From: Sulfolobus sp. A20
GTDB lineage: Archaea; Thermoproteota; Thermoprotei_A; Sulfolobales; Sulfolobaceae
Direction: 5' to 3'
NCBI RefSeq assembly: GCF_001719125.1
Contig: NZ_CP017006.1
Coordinates: forward strand, 558,001 to 622,000
DNA: 64,000 bases
Part shown: one piece after another, positions 22,512 to 34,160 of the stretch
Numbering within the stretch: position 1 is the stretch's first letter
How the letters are laid out: every line of letters begins with the position of its first letter
Notes under the pieces: model-generated
Database searches by the model: none
What the model was told of the DNA's origin: nothing
Seen by the model: only the letters and a program-made list of their open reading frames with translations
Translations under genes and position numbers: made by a program

Positions 22512-23957
22512 CTAATAAGTTTTTGCAACCCTCAGAACAGTTTTTGAGTTCATTTTACATATCACGCACTTATCATTAATCTTTTTATCCTCTATTGGAT
22601 AGCCTAAGACTCTAGCATTGGTTAGTTCCTCTATCTTTAGCCCGCATTCAGATTTACCGCACCAAGGTACTTCCACAACACCTAATTCGTTCTCGAGAAT
22701 CTTTCTAGCAGTATCTATATCATTACTATATTTTATTCGTGAATTTAAGAGATCCCATGCCTTCTGCTTTATACTTTGTTGAAGTATAATTAAAAGCTCA
22801 TTGACTTTTGCGCTTATCTCCTCTCTCTTAACCTTATAGAGCTCTAAAGTGTCTCTTCTCTTGATCGATACGGTTTTAGAGTCTAATTCTCTCGGTCCTA
22901 TCTCAATTCTCAAAGGAACTCCTTTAAGTTCCCAAATGTAGAACTTTTCCCCGGGTGTTTTCTCCATATCTTCGTCTACAACGCACGTTATGTTGTTCTG
23001 ATTTAAAACATTACAAATTTCACTAGAATAGTCTAATATACGCTTAGTATCTTCGTCGGTTTTACCTGGGATAGGAATTACAACAACTTTTATCGGCGCA
23101 ATTGTCGGAGGCAATATGGGTCCATGGTCATCTCCGTGTATCGAAATTACGCTAGCTATAGCCCTATCTGATATACCATAGCTAGTTTGGTGTGGATAGT
23201 CAAGACTTCCGTCTCTTTTCTGAATCTTAAAGTCCAATGCTTTACTGAAATTTTGACCTAGGTGATGGACAGTACCTATTTGCATTACTCTCCCGTCTGG
23301 CATTATAGTATCAAACGCGTAAGTATGTAGGGCACCAGCAAATCTATCCCATTCCGGTCTTTCAGATATCAAATAAGGTATTCCAAGTTCGTCAAAGAAT
23401 TGTTTATAAATACTAATCGCTTCTTCAACTTGTCTTTGAGCGTCCTCGTACGTCTCGTGAACAGTATGGGCTTCCTTAAAGGTCGAAATTTCTCTTAACC
23501 TTATTAGGGGTCTAGTCGCCTTAGTTTCATATCTGAATACACTAACTATCTGATAGTATTTTTTAGGTAATTGCTTGTAACTTTTAATCCATAAGTTTTC
23601 CATTAAAGTGATTGCAACTTCACTGGTAGGTCTTAGGGCTAATTTAACGTCTAAATCCTCAGAACCACCTTTAGTTACCCATAATACCTCGTTTTCAAAT
23701 CCTCTTATGTGAGTACTTTCTCTTCTCAGTAGGTCTTCAGGAATTAATAGTGGAAATAAAACTTCCTCATGACCGGTCGAGTCAAGTAGTCTTCTGATTA
23801 AGGTTACAGCATTTTGTCTTACTCTGAATCCATAAGGCATCCATACTCCCATACCTTTAACTGGATATCTTCCGTAATCATAAAATTCTCCTTCTCTTAA
23901 AACCCAGTCAAACCATTCACTGAAGTTTTTTGACCATTTTTCTCTGGGTAGTTGCAC
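22512..23957 (-). CDS. proS: Prolyl-tRNA synthetase
   Basis: Class II synthetase of the archaeal/eukaryotic type. I favour the GTG at 23955-23957 (giving a start [19 protein letters not shown]) over the TTG at 23978. The protein of about 481 residues has motif 2 around [20 protein letters not shown], motif 3 with [14 protein letters not shown], an anticodon-binding domain around [20 protein letters not shown] and a C-terminal zinc-like set (CGKSECG and CVICKM). No bacterial-type editing insertion is present. Confidence 0.95.
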   Translation of the reverse strand: MQLPREKWSKNFSEWFDWVLREGEFYDYGRYPVKGMGVWMPYGFRVRQNAVTLIRRLLDSTGHEEVLFPLLIPEDLLRRESTHIRGFENEVLWVTKGGSEDLDVKLALRPTSEVAITLMENLWIKSYKQLPKKYYQIVSVFRYETKATRPLIRLREISTFKEAHTVHETYEDAQRQVEEAISIYKQFFDELGIPYLISERPEWDRFAGALHTYAFDTIMPDGRVMQIGTVHHLGQNFSKALDFKIQKRDGSLDYPHQTSYGISDRAIASVISIHGDDHGPILPPTIAPIKVVVIPIPGKTDEDTKRILDYSSEICNVLNQNNITCVVDEDMEKTPGEKFYIWELKGVPLRIEIGPRELDSKTVSIKRRDTLELYKVKREEISAKVNELLIILQQSIKQKAWDLLNSRIKYSNDIDTARKILENELGVVEVPWCGKSECGLKIEELTNARVLGYPIEDKKINDKCVICKMNSKTVLRVAKTY

Positions 23958-23995
23958 AAGAAGGGAAAAACAGACCAAGTAAAAAACTTTAACTT

Positions 23996-24307
23996 TTAGA
24001 ATTTACCGAATAACATTAGTACTGCGAACAGAATTCCATATACCGCTATTCCTTCTCCTATAGCTACGAATATTAGTACTGTACCGAACATCTCTCTTCT
24101 TTCAGTTAACACACCAACTCCAGCAGCTGCAGCCATACCTACTGCTACACCAGCACCTATTGCCGCTAAACCTACTGCTAAACCAGCACCTATGTTTATA
24201 CCTTCAAAACCTTGAGCTGTGTCTGATGGAGCTTGTGCAGCAGCTAATATACCACTTACTAATATTGGTAAAAGAAGACTTAGGGCGAGTATTGACTTCC
24301 TAACCAT
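23996..24307 (-). CDS. atpK: A-type ATP synthase membrane rotor subunit K (c)
   Basis: A 103-residue proteolipid that forms the ion-translocating ring. The N-terminus ([20 protein letters not shown]) looks like a cleavable signal. The two following transmembrane hairpin helices are Gly/Ala-rich ([20 protein letters not shown]), and the carboxylate of [13 protein letters not shown] is the expected ion-binding Glu. It is the last gene of the atp operon, ending near the convergent-free gap before proS. Confidence 0.94.
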   Translation of the reverse strand: MVRKSILALSLLLPILVSGILAAAQAPSDTAQGFEGINIGAGLAVGLAAIGAGVAVGMAAAAGVGVLTERREMFGTVLIFVAIGEGIAVYGILFAVLMLFGKF

Positions 24308-24329
24308 CTTTTAATTCCCCCCTCTTCTA

Positions 24330-24488
24330 TTATGACAGTTCCTTTAAAACCTTTCTTTTGATTTCCTCTAACTCATTAAGCCTATTCTTTAACAACTTTT
24401 CATATTCAGAGTTCAAACTCTTCAAAAGTTCACTTCTCTTCTCTTCTAGTGAGCTCTTTAAGTTATTTAAATATCTATCCAGCTCCAC
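24330..24488 (-). CDS. Small ATP synthase operon subunit (epsilon-like, 52 residues)
   Basis: I read this by hand in the gap between the D and K genes. GTG at 24486-24488, preceded by GGAGGGAAA, opens a 52-codon frame: [20 protein letters not shown] and on to VLKELS, stop at 24330-24332. It is highly charged, with heptad-like leucines, so one coiled-coil helix. It overlaps the D gene by 14 bp. S. acidocaldarius has a small epsilon gene at this place in its ATPase operon, which suggests the same here; its role in the complex is unclear. Confidence 0.82.
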   Translation of the reverse strand: MELDRYLNNLKSSLEEKRSELLKSLNSEYEKLLKNRLNELEEIKRKVLKELS

Positions 24489-25116
24489 TTTCCCTCCTCC
24501 TCTGTAGAACTTTCCTTATTGCCTTAAGTCTTGAAACTTCTTCTCTTTGTCTATCTTCTAAAATTTGTTTAATGAATTTTACTGACCTAGTATAGAATGG
24601 TAAAATATAGTTATCAATAGAGTTTATTAGCCTTTGAGTTTTCCTTAATTCAAGAACTAAAGATCTTATAGTTGACTCTAACTCAACCAGCTCTATTATT
24701 TTATTCATTGCTTCAGTCATTTGTTCATACGATTTAGATAAGTATGGGGAAGTCTCAACATCACTAAAGGGTTTTGGTGGAATACTATCCTTATTTAACC
24801 TAATTATTGGTATTCTGACACCGAAGATCACTCTTGTTGAACCTATAACCTCTAAACTAGGTTTTTGTGACAATGCTATCTCCTCAACGTTGGATATACC
24901 CTCAGCAGTAACTGCTCTAAGATAACTATCATAAACCTCTGCCATAACTTGATTTACTTCGTTATAAATCTTCTCGTATTGAGAAGCATAAGTTCTTAAA
25001 TATAATAAAAGAACTTCTCTTTTATTTTCCAGTAGCCTCTTTATAACCTTAATTAATGACAACTGTCTCCTAAACTGGATTAGGTTAATTTTAGTTGGCA
25101 ATACTTTTTGACTCAT
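24475..25116 (-). CDS. atpD: A-type ATP synthase central stalk subunit D
   Basis: Subunit D is the rotor shaft inside the A3B3 head. The 213-residue protein has the long N- and C-terminal helices expected of D/gamma-type stalks ([20 protein letters not shown] at the start; [20 protein letters not shown] near the end). Its ATG overlaps the B-subunit TGA by 4 bp. The small epsilon-like gene overlaps its 3' end. Confidence 0.94.
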   Translation of the reverse strand: MSQKVLPTKINLIQFRRQLSLIKVIKRLLENKREVLLLYLRTYASQYEKIYNEVNQVMAEVYDSYLRAVTAEGISNVEEIALSQKPSLEVIGSTRVIFGVRIPIIRLNKDSIPPKPFSDVETSPYLSKSYEQMTEAMNKIIELVELESTIRSLVLELRKTQRLINSIDNYILPFYTRSVKFIKQILEDRQREEVSRLKAIRKVLQRRRESGAG

Positions 25117-26504
25117 TTCTTACCCCTATAGTTAGGATGATACTTCTGTATATACTGAGTCTTTATATTCGTTAACTCACTTTCCGGCAGTACTGATAGA
25201 ATCTCCCAACCAATATCTAATGTCGTCTCAATCGATCTATTCTCATTAAATCCTTGATTTACGAACTTCCTCTCAAAGAGCTCTCCAAATAAGAGATACT
25301 TTTTATCCACTTCTGAAAGAGAGTCCTCTCCTATTATGGCAGCCAATCCTCTCACATCGACAGCTCTAGCATAAGATGCAAATAATTGATTTGACACATC
25401 TTTATGGTCATCCCTAGTTTTTCCCTCACCTATACCGTCCTTTGCTAATCTGGATAAACTCATTAAAACGTTAATTGGCGGATATATGCCTTTATTATAT
25501 AATGATCTATCAAGTACTATCTGTCCCTCAGTTATATAACCAGTTAAGTCAGGTATAGGGTGAGTCATATCGTCGTTGGGCATAGTTAAAATTGGCATTT
25601 GTGTTATAGATCCTTTTTTGCCAATCACCTTTCCAGCTCTCTCATAGATGGTAGCAAGGTCAGTATACATATATCCCGGGTAACCACCTCTCCCCGGTAC
25701 CTCTTCCTTTGAAGCACTTATTTCTCTTAGTGCTTCACAATAGTTAGTCATGTCAATAAGTATTGCTAATACGTGAAGGTCTTGTTCAAATGCCAGATAC
25801 TCAGCTAGAGTTAAAGCAGTCTTTGGTGTTAGTGTCTTCATCACTGGTGGCTCATTGGCTAAACTAACTACCATTCCAACTCTATTGATAGCTCCAGTTT
25901 CTTCAAAGAACTTACGGAAGAATAAAGCGTCATCATATCTAGCTCCTATAGCAGCAAAAACTACTGCGAAATTACTCTCTTCTCCTCTCACTGTAGCTTG
26001 CTTCGCTATTTGAGCAGCTAGTAAGTTTGCTGGCAGACCGCTTCCGCTGAATATTGGTAATTTTTGTCCTCTCAATAAAGCGTTTAATCCATCTATTGCT
26101 GATATACCGGTTTGTATAAATTCCTCTGGATATTCTCTAGCTGAGGGGTTTAAAGGTGATCCGTTTATATCCCTTTTTTCGCCCTTAATTATAGGTGGAC
26201 CATTGTCTAAAGGTTCTCCTAGTGGGTTAAATATACGGCCTAGCATTTCCTCTGAGATCTTTACTTCTAAACCTCTACCTAGCATTCTTACTGTGGTTCC
26301 AGTTGGAGAAATACTAGTAGTTCCCTCAAAGACTTGGACAACTGCTATTCCCATCTGAGAGTCTACTACTAAGCCTCTTCTCCTCTCCCCATTTGGCATC
26401 TCGATCTCAACTAGCTCGTTATAGGCAGCGTCTGTTACTCCTTGGACATACATCAATGGCCCTTTAATCATAGAAATGTTTGAGAATTCTCTTACACTCA
26501 TCAT
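25113..26504 (-). CDS. atpB: A-type ATP synthase regulatory subunit B
   Basis: The 463-residue non-catalytic nucleotide-binding subunit. It has the beta-barrel N-terminus, the degenerate P-loop region ([19 protein letters not shown], without a true GKT), [18 protein letters not shown] and [13 protein letters not shown], all typical of subunit B. GGAGGT lies 9 nt before the ATG at 26504, itself overlapping the end of the A gene. It pairs with A in the A3B3 head. Confidence 0.96.
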   Translation of the reverse strand: MMSVREFSNISMIKGPLMYVQGVTDAAYNELVEIEMPNGERRRGLVVDSQMGIAVVQVFEGTTSISPTGTTVRMLGRGLEVKISEEMLGRIFNPLGEPLDNGPPIIKGEKRDINGSPLNPSAREYPEEFIQTGISAIDGLNALLRGQKLPIFSGSGLPANLLAAQIAKQATVRGEESNFAVVFAAIGARYDDALFFRKFFEETGAINRVGMVVSLANEPPVMKTLTPKTALTLAEYLAFEQDLHVLAILIDMTNYCEALREISASKEEVPGRGGYPGYMYTDLATIYERAGKVIGKKGSITQMPILTMPNDDMTHPIPDLTGYITEGQIVLDRSLYNKGIYPPINVLMSLSRLAKDGIGEGKTRDDHKDVSNQLFASYARAVDVRGLAAIIGEDSLSEVDKKYLLFGELFERKFVNQGFNENRSIETTLDIGWEILSVLPESELTNIKTQYIQKYHPNYRGKK

Positions 26505-28285
26505 TACGAACTTACCTCCTTCTCTAAACTATCAAATGCTGATATTAACTTTTTCTCTAGCTCGTCATATTTGTTTAATTCGTCGTTTCTTATTGATGCC
26601 TTTGACCTAATTATTTCTGGTAATAAATTGCCTAAATTGTCCATGATTTTCTTTACGGGTGTGCCTTTTTCTACTAACTTAGACGCTCTACTATTGAATA
26701 AATCAATTAACCTCATGATTCTAGCTTGCTTTTGAGGAGACGAGAAAGCATCAATATCATCGTATGCATTTTGCTTTAAGAATGCCTCCTTTATCAACCT
26801 CGCAGTCTCTAAAACCAATTTATCTTTCTCAGCTAAAGATTCTGGTCCCACTAGCCTAACTATTTGTCTTAACTCATCTTCTCTGATAAGTGTTCTAACC
26901 ATCATACTTCTGATATCCTTCCATCTAGGATCAATGTTGTTATTCCACCAATTAGCTACTAAATCAACATAAGCAGAGAATCCTAATAGCCAGTTAATTG
27001 CCGGATAATGTCTTGCTTGAGCTAGAGAGACATCTAATGGCCAGAATACTTTCACAAATCTGAGTGTATGGCTAGTCACTGGCTCTGTAAAGTCTCCTCC
27101 AGGCGGGGAGACAGCTGAAGCAATAGTAACTGAACCATATCTTTCTGGTCTTCCAATAGTCTTAACCCTACCAGCTCTCTCGTAATACTCTGCTAATCTA
27201 GATGGTAAATAGCTGGGATAACCTTCCTCTGCAGGCATTTCTTCCATTCTTCCTCCTAAGTCCCTTAATGCCTCAGCCCATCTTGACGTCGAGTCAGCTA
27301 CTAATAGTGTATCATAACCTTGATCTCTGAAGTATTCAGCCATTGTGACTCCTACATAAATGCTGGCTTCCCTAGCCGCGACTGGCATGTTACTTGTATT
27401 AGCAACTAGTATTGTCCTTTCTAGTAATGGTCTTCCAGTCCATGGATCCTTTAATTTAGGGAATTGCCTTAGCTCATCAGTCATCTCATTCCCTCTCTCG
27501 CCACATCCAACGTATATGACAATTTTTGCGGCGCTCCACTTAGCTAAACTCTGCAGAGTTACAGTCTTTCCACTTCCGAATGGTCCCGGTATCGCAGCTG
27601 TGCCTCCTTTAGCAATAGGAAATATAGTGTCTAATACTCTAGTTCCAGTTAATAATGGCTCAGTTGGTTCCAATTTCTCCTTGAATGGCCTAGGAATTCT
27701 AACTGGCCACTTTTGCATTAACTTAATTGGAATTTCATCTCCATTCATATCAACTACTCCTATATTGTCTTCAACTGTATAGTCTCCCTCTGGTACTATC
27801 TCCTTTAATGTTCCATGAACGTTAGGAGGTATGAGTATTCTGTGTTCTACTAAAGGAGTCTCATTTACGATGCCAATGATATCTCCGCTTTCTACCTTAT
27901 CTCCTTTCTTCAATTTAGGTATGAAATGCCATTTATTACTTCTATTTAGAGATGGTACCTTTATACCTCTAGCCACGAACGGAGAATTAGCTACATCCTT
28001 TATCTGATCCAATGGTCTTTGTATACCGTCGAATATTCTACCTATTAAACCGGGACCTAACTCTACTGAAAGAGGAGCTCCAGTTCTGTAAACTGGTTCA
28101 TTTGGCTTAATACCGCTTGTATCCTCGTAAACTTGAATATAAGCTCTGTCACCTTCTATTCTCGTTATTTCTCCCACTAGTCTTAATTCGCCAACTTCAA
28201 CTACTTCGTACATTTGAGAGTTTCTCATATTGTCTGCTACTACTAATGGTCCATTTACTCTAATTATTCTACCAGTTTTTTCCAT
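26504..28285 (-). CDS. atpA: A-type ATP synthase catalytic subunit A
   Basis: The catalytic ATP-binding subunit, 593 residues. Walker A is [14 protein letters not shown], the non-homologous region that identifies A-type rather than F-type subunits is present after the N-terminal barrel, and [19 protein letters not shown] and [20 protein letters not shown] follow. The start is decided by GGAGGTG (28292-28298), 6 nt before the ATG at 28283-28285; longer in-frame starts at 28300 (TTG) and 28294 (GTG) overlap the E gene. Confidence 0.97.
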   Translation of the reverse strand: MEKTGRIIRVNGPLVVADNMRNSQMYEVVEVGELRLVGEITRIEGDRAYIQVYEDTSGIKPNEPVYRTGAPLSVELGPGLIGRIFDGIQRPLDQIKDVANSPFVARGIKVPSLNRSNKWHFIPKLKKGDKVESGDIIGIVNETPLVEHRILIPPNVHGTLKEIVPEGDYTVEDNIGVVDMNGDEIPIKLMQKWPVRIPRPFKEKLEPTEPLLTGTRVLDTIFPIAKGGTAAIPGPFGSGKTVTLQSLAKWSAAKIVIYVGCGERGNEMTDELRQFPKLKDPWTGRPLLERTILVANTSNMPVAAREASIYVGVTMAEYFRDQGYDTLLVADSTSRWAEALRDLGGRMEEMPAEEGYPSYLPSRLAEYYERAGRVKTIGRPERYGSVTIASAVSPPGGDFTEPVTSHTLRFVKVFWPLDVSLAQARHYPAINWLLGFSAYVDLVANWWNNNIDPRWKDIRSMMVRTLIREDELRQIVRLVGPESLAEKDKLVLETARLIKEAFLKQNAYDDIDAFSSPQKQARIMRLIDLFNSRASKLVEKGTPVKKIMDNLGNLLPEIIRSKASIRNDELNKYDELEKKLISAFDSLEKEVSS

Positions 28286-28286
28286 T

Positions 28287-28862
28287 TTATGCACCTCCAA
28301 ACAATATGTCTGCTATTTTTCCTCTCATACTATCAAAAACTTGATCTAAGATAAGCTTTAATGAGAAATCTTTACTTAATCCGCTTTTCTCGTAATATAT
28401 CTTTATACCTCCTAGCATTTTATTATCAGTCTTTATGGTCACGTTCTTATTTTTAACTAGAGACCTAATCAACTTTTCATCAGATGATGAACAATATATG
28501 ACTATGGGCTCTCCTTCCTTTAGTTCCCTACTCAATATACTTTTAATGGAATCACTATATTCCTTTGATTTTGTAATATCAGATATTTTATCTAAAATTC
28601 TCTCATATACTTTGTTTATCCAATACTCCTTCTCTGCCAATATTGCTCTCTTATTCTCAACTTCTAATCTAGCCTTTTCTCCCTCGATTTCTTCCTTAGT
28701 TTTACTAACGTAATCTTGAAGCCTTTGAGAGAACTCTCTTATTGTATTCTGATAACCGTCTTCCAATAATTTTATAGACTCTTCTAAGCTCTTTTTCAAT
28801 TCGTTATCTATCTCTTCTTTAATCTTATTTATTGAAAGATTTAACAGATCCTCAAATTCCAT
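28287..28862 (-). CDS. atpE: A-type ATP synthase peripheral stalk subunit E
   Basis: A 191-residue peripheral stalk protein. The first 110 residues are one long charged coiled coil ([20 protein letters not shown] and onward), followed by a small globular C-terminal head ([20 protein letters not shown], then [20 protein letters not shown]) with the usual GG-I pattern. It lies between F and A in the operon. Confidence 0.92.
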   Translation of the reverse strand: MEFEDLLNLSINKIKEEIDNELKKSLEESIKLLEDGYQNTIREFSQRLQDYVSKTKEEIEGEKARLEVENKRAILAEKEYWINKVYERILDKISDITKSKEYSDSIKSILSRELKEGEPIVIYCSSSDEKLIRSLVKNKNVTIKTDNKMLGGIKIYYEKSGLSKDFSLKLILDQVFDSMRGKIADILFGGA

Positions 28863-28868
28863 TTCATT

Positions 28869-29171
28869 TCACCCGAAACCTAGTGCCCTCATGATCATCT
28901 TTCTTACGTCTATAGGTTTAGACTCGCTAAATGGTGATGGTATTATTGTTATTAAAGGTTTCCTTTGCTCACTAATTAAGGGATCTATCTTTTCCTTAAT
29001 TGGTTCATAAATGTCCTTTGTTATTAACATAAGTTCTAAGTCTTCCCTTTTCCTTAATTTCGAAATAATTTCTGGTAACTTGTAGGGGTCTTCAACTAGC
29101 TCTCCTTCAGCCCCTAACATTCTAAAAAGAGAAACAGTGTACTTATCCCCGACTACTACCATCTTACCCAT
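28869..29171 (-). CDS. atpF: A-type ATP synthase subunit F
   Basis: A 100-residue Rossmann-like protein that binds the D subunit and tunes ATP hydrolysis. It begins with a VVVGDKYTVSLFRMLGAEGE strand-turn-helix and ends with KPLITIIPSPFS, both family hallmarks. It is the first gene of the operon F-E-A-B-D-(epsilon)-K, transcribed leftward from a promoter shared with the divergent atpI. Confidence 0.93.
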   Translation of the reverse strand: MGKMVVVGDKYTVSLFRMLGAEGELVEDPYKLPEIISKLRKREDLELMLITKDIYEPIKEKIDPLISEQRKPLITIIPSPFSESKPIDVRKMIMRALGFG

Positions 29172-29196
29172 TGCATGTTATTTCTAAACGACAAAG

Positions 29197-29212
29197 ATTA
29201 AATACTTATAAG
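29197..29212. promoter_or_regulatory. Abutting TATA boxes of the divergent atp operon and atpI
   Basis: On the minus strand TATTTAAT (29197-29204) lies about 28 bp before the atpF ATG. Directly next to it, the palindromic CTTATAAG (29205-29212) lies about 26 bp before a site near 29235, ahead of the GAGGG and GTG of atpI. The two halves of the ATP synthase therefore seem to be driven from one 16-bp core. Inferred from spacing. Confidence 0.6.
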
Positions 29213-29248
29213 AGATTTCGCTATTTTACTTATTGCGAGGGAAAAAGA

Positions 29249-31354
29249 GTGCTTTTGCCAGAAAACATGGTGAGGTTACAGATAATTACAGATAAATCTA
29301 ATCTTAATCCTATAGTTACTAAACTTCTAAAATATGGGGTATTCCAGCCTGAAGATCCCCTTTACCCAATAGGAAATGGAAGAATTGACGAAGCGAGGAA
29401 ATTAATAACTCCTGTTCAAGATCATATATCAAAAGTAAAAATAATAATGGAACTTGGAGGTTTAATAATAGAGCCATTAGGAAAAATGAAAGTAGAGGAT
29501 TGGATAATTGCCTCAGACCAAACAAATAGTGAAGCTCTGAAACTGGAAGAGAGATATAAAGAGCTTCTAGAGGAGATAGGCAGACTCAGAGCTGAAAGGG
29601 ATTTATACTTGCAACAATTGAAAGATTTAGAGCCTTTTAAGACCATAACAGTTGAACTTAACACATTATACTCGTCAGAACTATTTAATGTAATCTTAGC
29701 TATAGTTAGTGAGGATAAGTTAAATTTACTAAATGAATCATTAAGGGATAAGGGTTTCGTATATGCAGTCAAGTCTGGCGAAAAAAGTTTTAGTGTCATA
29801 ATAATAACAAAAAAGGAAGTTGAACTTGACAAAATCCTTAAAGAAATAGGTGTAAGAAGATTTGAGTTACAAGAGGGAAAATCACCATACCAACTGTATA
29901 ATGATTTGCAAGAAAAGGTAAACCAGATAAACATTATACTAGAGAGGACTAGAGACGAGCTAGCAAAAAAGGTTAAGAGTGAAGAAAATTATATTAAAAA
30001 CGTATATGGTAAATTACTTACAGTAAGAGATGCTTTAAGTATTATGAATAAAGCTAGAGTTTCAGATTATTATTTGCAGATAGAGGGCTATGTTCCAGAA
30101 AAATATGTAAATACAATAAAGTCAGATTTAGGTAATTTAGGCTTTATTGACTACATAAGACCTAAAAGATATGAGGAAAAAGAGGAACCGCCTACTCTTG
30201 TGGAACTCCCAAAATCAATTAGAGTTTTGGAATCTTTAGTTGAAATATATGGAACTCCCTCTTACTGGGAGATCTCACCTATTGCGTTTTTAGTTTTTAC
30301 CTTCCCCATACTTTTTGGTCTAATGTTTCCAGATTTCGGTAATGCGTTAGTTTTATTAATATTTTCCATATGGTTTTACAGATATGGTAAGAAGACCGGA
30401 AGCCAGAATATACCTAAATTATCTATAATCTTAATATACTCATCGATTATTGCCATGGTTACAGGATTACTTGCTAGAGACTTCTTCGGACCGTTACCAG
30501 TTGGAGGATTAAGAGAAGTAATAGGTAGCGATTCTTATACAGTAGGTCCTCTATATAGTTTATGGCCAATTCCAGCTTCAGTATCTGAAGCCATAAGTTT
30601 CCTATTACCATTTGGTGAGTACAGCACTAGTATTAGTATAGAAAATACTATGATATTCTCTGTATTATTAGGAGCATTAGCTTTGTTTGTAAGCTCCCTA
30701 TTAGGCTTAGTGAATGCGATTAGGAAGAAGGACCCAGAATTCATCTTATTTGAAAAATTACCAATGTTCCTAATATATGTGGTTCCAATATTTATATTCA
30801 TGTATGGTATAAGTGATCCAAAGAATTTCTTCGCCTTAGATGAACAGGTTTTGGGTCAGATTTTAAATGCTGTACTGATGAAACCATTTAGTCAAAACGT
30901 TGTAGGATATGGGATAGTATGGTGGACTTCATTTGCTTTACTTTATAACTGGGCTTCACACTCAATTTTAGTTAAAAAGCATGAGGGCGGAGGGTTTGCT
31001 TCAGCAATTGCAATGGGTTTCATAGAAGGGGGATTTGAGGGAGCATTATTGTTGCTTTCTAATACAATATCTTTCATAAGAGTTTTAGTATTCGCTTTGT
31101 CTCACTATTATATACTTTATGCATTCTCTTATATGGCTTATCTCGTAGCCCCATCAATCAGTACAATCCATGTACTGATAAATCCAATATCTATAATAAT
31201 ATTGATAATAGGTAATTTACTAGCTATAGGTCTAGAAGGGCTAGTAGTGTTCATACAAGATATGAGGTTACACTTCTACGAAATGTTTAGTAAGTTCTAT
31301 GAAGGCAGAGGAAGAAAATTTGAGCCAGTTTTAGCTTATGTGTCACTTGAGTAA
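29249..31354 (+). CDS. atpI: A-type ATP synthase membrane stator subunit I (a)
   Basis: Subunit a/I forms the ion half-channels against the K ring. The frame is open upstream to 29171, but the TATA box at 29205-29212 makes that too early. I favour GTG 29249 (start [16 protein letters not shown], preceded by GAGGG). The N-terminal half is cytoplasmic and coiled-coil rich. The C-terminal half has about seven or eight membrane segments, including [10 protein letters not shown]-like [15 protein letters not shown] with the conserved Arg. It overlaps metG at the 3' ends by 12 bp. Confidence 0.92.
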   Translation: MLLPENMVRLQIITDKSNLNPIVTKLLKYGVFQPEDPLYPIGNGRIDEARKLITPVQDHISKVKIIMELGGLIIEPLGKMKVEDWIIASDQTNSEALKLEERYKELLEEIGRLRAERDLYLQQLKDLEPFKTITVELNTLYSSELFNVILAIVSEDKLNLLNESLRDKGFVYAVKSGEKSFSVIIITKKEVELDKILKEIGVRRFELQEGKSPYQLYNDLQEKVNQINIILERTRDELAKKVKSEENYIKNVYGKLLTVRDALSIMNKARVSDYYLQIEGYVPEKYVNTIKSDLGNLGFIDYIRPKRYEEKEEPPTLVELPKSIRVLESLVEIYGTPSYWEISPIAFLVFTFPILFGLMFPDFGNALVLLIFSIWFYRYGKKTGSQNIPKLSIILIYSSIIAMVTGLLARDFFGPLPVGGLREVIGSDSYTVGPLYSLWPIPASVSEAISFLLPFGEYSTSISIENTMIFSVLLGALALFVSSLLGLVNAIRKKDPEFILFEKLPMFLIYVVPIFIFMYGISDPKNFFALDEQVLGQILNAVLMKPFSQNVVGYGIVWWTSFALLYNWASHSILVKKHEGGGFASAIAMGFIEGGFEGALLLLSNTISFIRVLVFALSHYYILYAFSYMAYLVAPSISTIHVLINPISIIILIIGNLLAIGLEGLVVFIQDMRLHFYEMFSKFYEGRGRKFEPVLAYVSLE

Positions 31355-33064
31355 GGTAGGCCTATTTTTTTCTATCCCTTTTCTTACCTCTTCTAGCCTT
31401 TTGATGATCTCAGACTCAAAATTAGGGGCTAGTTTTTTGAATAATGGTTGAGATTGTCCTATTCTATGTCCAGGCTTTAGGAGTAGTTGAGAAGCATTAT
31501 CCCACTTCTCTTCCTCTACATTACCTAAATTTAGCATGTCATATATTTTTTGAGAATATGAAGGCATTAATGGATAGAGTAATATTCCTATAGTTCTCAC
31601 TGAATTAATAGAAATATATAGCGTATTTGCCAACTCTCTTGTTTTTCCAACTTTATATAAATCCCATGGGGCTTTTATGTTAAGATAAGCGTTACACTCC
31701 CTAACTAATGTCAGTAGATCCTCAGTTCCAGCCTTTAATTTGCCTTTTTCAAATAAGCTAGCCATGTTTTGAGGTACTGTATTAATTAAATTTATTATTT
31801 TTTTATCATTTTCATCTAAAATATCTAAATAAAAGTCAGGAACAGTAGAGTTGAAATATCTGGAGATCATTGTAAGGACCCTATTAATGTAATTTCCTAT
31901 ATCATCATTAAGTTCAGTATTAACTATCCTCACAGTTTCCCTCCAAGTAAAGTTAGTATCTTTCTCCTCCGGTCTCAGTCTGATAAGGACAAATCTCCAG
32001 TACTCTACATCCATTAGATTAGGTGCTTCATCAATCCATACTCCAATTTTCCTACTTTTACTAAACTTTTGACCCTCATAGAGCAAATACTCTGTAGCAG
32101 CAATAACATTTGGTAGATTATACCCTTCTCCACTAGCCATTAGCATTGCTGGTAATATAACGGCGTGAAATGGAATATTGTCCTTCCCTATGAAGTAATA
32201 GCTTTTAACCTCATTCCCAAACCAGAATTCCTTCCACTTATCTGGACTCCCCTTTTTCTCAAAGTATTCAATAGTAGCTGAGATATACCCTAGAAGTGCT
32301 TCAAACCAAACGTATATTGTCTTATCTTCCGCATCTAGAAAAGGTGCTGGAATACCCCATTTGTTATCCCTAGTTATGCTTCTAGGCTTAAGACCCTCAC
32401 TAACCCAACTTAACGCTACTGATTTCACATTATCAGGCATCTCCCTTGAGTTAGTTATCCATTCCTTTATCTTATCGTTAAAAGCTGATAGATCAAAAAA
32501 CCAATGTTTTGTCTTTTTAAAAATTGGAGGCCTCCCACAAATAGCACATTTAGGATTAATTAGTGAGTTAGGTGTGAGCAATCTTCCACAATTATCACAT
32601 TGATCTCCTCTCGCATCCTCGAAACCACAGTAAGGGCAAGTACCCTTGATAAACCTATCTGGTAAGTAAATCTTATCGTTTTCACAATAAGGAATTTCGT
32701 CTTCATTAACTTTGATATATTTATTAAGTTTTAGAAGAAAATCTGAAACAAATTTTTTGTGAACTTCATTTTCTGTTCTACTATAATTGTCAAAGCTTAT
32801 CTTCCACACATTTAGAAATAAATGCTTATCATACTCATGTGCTTGATCTGTGAGCTCTTTAGGACTTACTTTTCTCTTTATCGCTTCAACTTCTATTGGA
32901 GTACCATGCTCATCACTACCGCTAACGAAAACTACGTTCTCTTTTCCATACTTTAACCTAGCGTATCTTGCAAATACATCAGCTGAGAGTATGGAGCCAA
33001 TCAGATTACCTAAATGCGGGACTGAATTGACGTAGGGCCAGGCTGAGGTGACTAAGACTTTCAT
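31343..33064 (-). CDS. metG: Methionyl-tRNA synthetase
   Basis: Class I synthetase, 573 residues. Seen: the HIGH variant HLGN in [20 protein letters not shown], two zinc knuckles [18 protein letters not shown] and CAICGRPP (about residues 137-178), the KMSKS variant [13 protein letters not shown] (about 338) and an alpha-helical anticodon domain. It lacks the C-terminal tRNA-binding domain found in some bacteria. It diverges from priL across a 74-bp gap that holds AT-rich TATA candidates. Confidence 0.96.
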   Translation of the reverse strand: MKVLVTSAWPYVNSVPHLGNLIGSILSADVFARYARLKYGKENVVFVSGSDEHGTPIEVEAIKRKVSPKELTDQAHEYDKHLFLNVWKISFDNYSRTENEVHKKFVSDFLLKLNKYIKVNEDEIPYCENDKIYLPDRFIKGTCPYCGFEDARGDQCDNCGRLLTPNSLINPKCAICGRPPIFKKTKHWFFDLSAFNDKIKEWITNSREMPDNVKSVALSWVSEGLKPRSITRDNKWGIPAPFLDAEDKTIYVWFEALLGYISATIEYFEKKGSPDKWKEFWFGNEVKSYYFIGKDNIPFHAVILPAMLMASGEGYNLPNVIAATEYLLYEGQKFSKSRKIGVWIDEAPNLMDVEYWRFVLIRLRPEEKDTNFTWRETVRIVNTELNDDIGNYINRVLTMISRYFNSTVPDFYLDILDENDKKIINLINTVPQNMASLFEKGKLKAGTEDLLTLVRECNAYLNIKAPWDLYKVGKTRELANTLYISINSVRTIGILLYPLMPSYSQKIYDMLNLGNVEEEKWDNASQLLLKPGHRIGQSQPLFKKLAPNFESEIIKRLEEVRKGIEKNRPTLLK

Positions 33065-33138
33065 TATATTTTGTGTTACAGTGAGCCTTTATTAAATATA
33101 ACTAAATTAAATATTCATGAGAAAGGAGAGACTAACAA

Positions 33139-34056
33139 ATGGTAATAGACGTAAAAAAATACCCCTTTGTAAAGAATATTAATGACGAACTTAAGAAATA
33201 TGGCGGAGGAGTAAACTTAATCGATTTATTGGTATCTAATACTAGCTTAATAGACCTTGCTAAGAAGAGAATAGAGAGTGTAAAGGCTAATGAGCAATTA
33301 GAACATTATACTAAATATACTGAACCCGTGTTGGTTTTTTATACAACGCTAATTATACTAGCCGTAATTAATAGCTCGCGATTAAACGCTAAATACGCCT
33401 ATTTAGAGAGTCAGCAGTTCAAGAAATTACTTACTAAAGAAGATGAAAGTGCATTATTAGAGCTCTCTAGTAATCTTAATATTAAGGTAAATAGGTGTAA
33501 TCCCATAAAACTACGTATAAGCGAGAGGAAAATTACGGAGGAGAGAGAGTATTGTATAAATTTCATTGAATTTTTAAAGCTTATAAAGGGAACTAATGAT
33601 CAGTGGAAGTTAAGTAAGCAAATTCTTTATAGAGGGAATGTTTATCTCAATAGGGAACAGCTGATACAACTAATTGCCGAGACTATTAGGAGAAAAATTT
33701 TGCAATTAATAAGACCGTTAAACTTGAAGGAAATACCAGAGAAATTAAGGGACTTAATAAATAAGGAGGGAAGAATTCCACCTTGTATTGAAGCTATTCT
33801 TAATAAAGATAAGATAAGTGAGGAGGAAGTAAGAATCCTTGTAACTTTCTATATTGATATCGGAAAGAGCTTAGGAAGCATTAATGCGGTTTTAAAGAAG
33901 TGGAGTATCACATCGATAAATGATTTATATAAAAGGTACTTAGGTAATAAGAAAACAAAATACATTATTTATTCATGCTATAGAATGAAGGAGCTCAACT
34001 TGTGCGTAAGCGAATGTAATGTAAGAAATCCCTTACAACTTTATTATAGATCATGA
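33139..34056 (+). CDS. priL: DNA primase large subunit PriL
   Basis: Non-catalytic regulatory subunit of the archaeal primase, 305 residues. The N-terminal helical domain is followed by a C-terminal Fe-S region; candidate cysteines are in NRCNPIK (about residue 120), PPCIEAIL (about 214) and CYRMKELNLCVSEC (about 283-296). The pattern and length fit crenarchaeal PriL. PolB1 (36081-38720) and a likely PriX (62991-63470) are in the same window. Confidence 0.9.
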   Translation: MVIDVKKYPFVKNINDELKKYGGGVNLIDLLVSNTSLIDLAKKRIESVKANEQLEHYTKYTEPVLVFYTTLIILAVINSSRLNAKYAYLESQQFKKLLTKEDESALLELSSNLNIKVNRCNPIKLRISERKITEEREYCINFIEFLKLIKGTNDQWKLSKQILYRGNVYLNREQLIQLIAETIRRKILQLIRPLNLKEIPEKLRDLINKEGRIPPCIEAILNKDKISEEEVRILVTFYIDIGKSLGSINAVLKKWSITSINDLYKRYLGNKKTKYIIYSCYRMKELNLCVSECNVRNPLQLYYRS

Positions 34057-34160
34057 TAAAGCCCCTCTTATTCCTAGTAACATCTAACGGAGTAACTCCT
34101 ATAAAGGGGAGTAACGCCCAAGATCTCAGCAGAATCCTAGCCCTTTAGACGGAGAGGAGG
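34057..34160. other. Structured intergenic stretch between priL and a convergent gene
   Basis: CCCCTCTTAT (34072-34081) can pair with ATAAAGGGG (34101-34109), enclosing a smaller hairpin GGAG-TAA-CTCC (34089-34099). It could be a 3' UTR/terminator structure shared by the convergent priL and CDP-alcohol transferase genes, or a small RNA. No box C/D motif is visible. Confidence 0.35.

Noticed and set aside
29171-29248. Longer N-terminus of atpI
   Set aside because: The frame is open, but it contains the TATA boxes of both divergent promoters, so it is unlikely to be translated.
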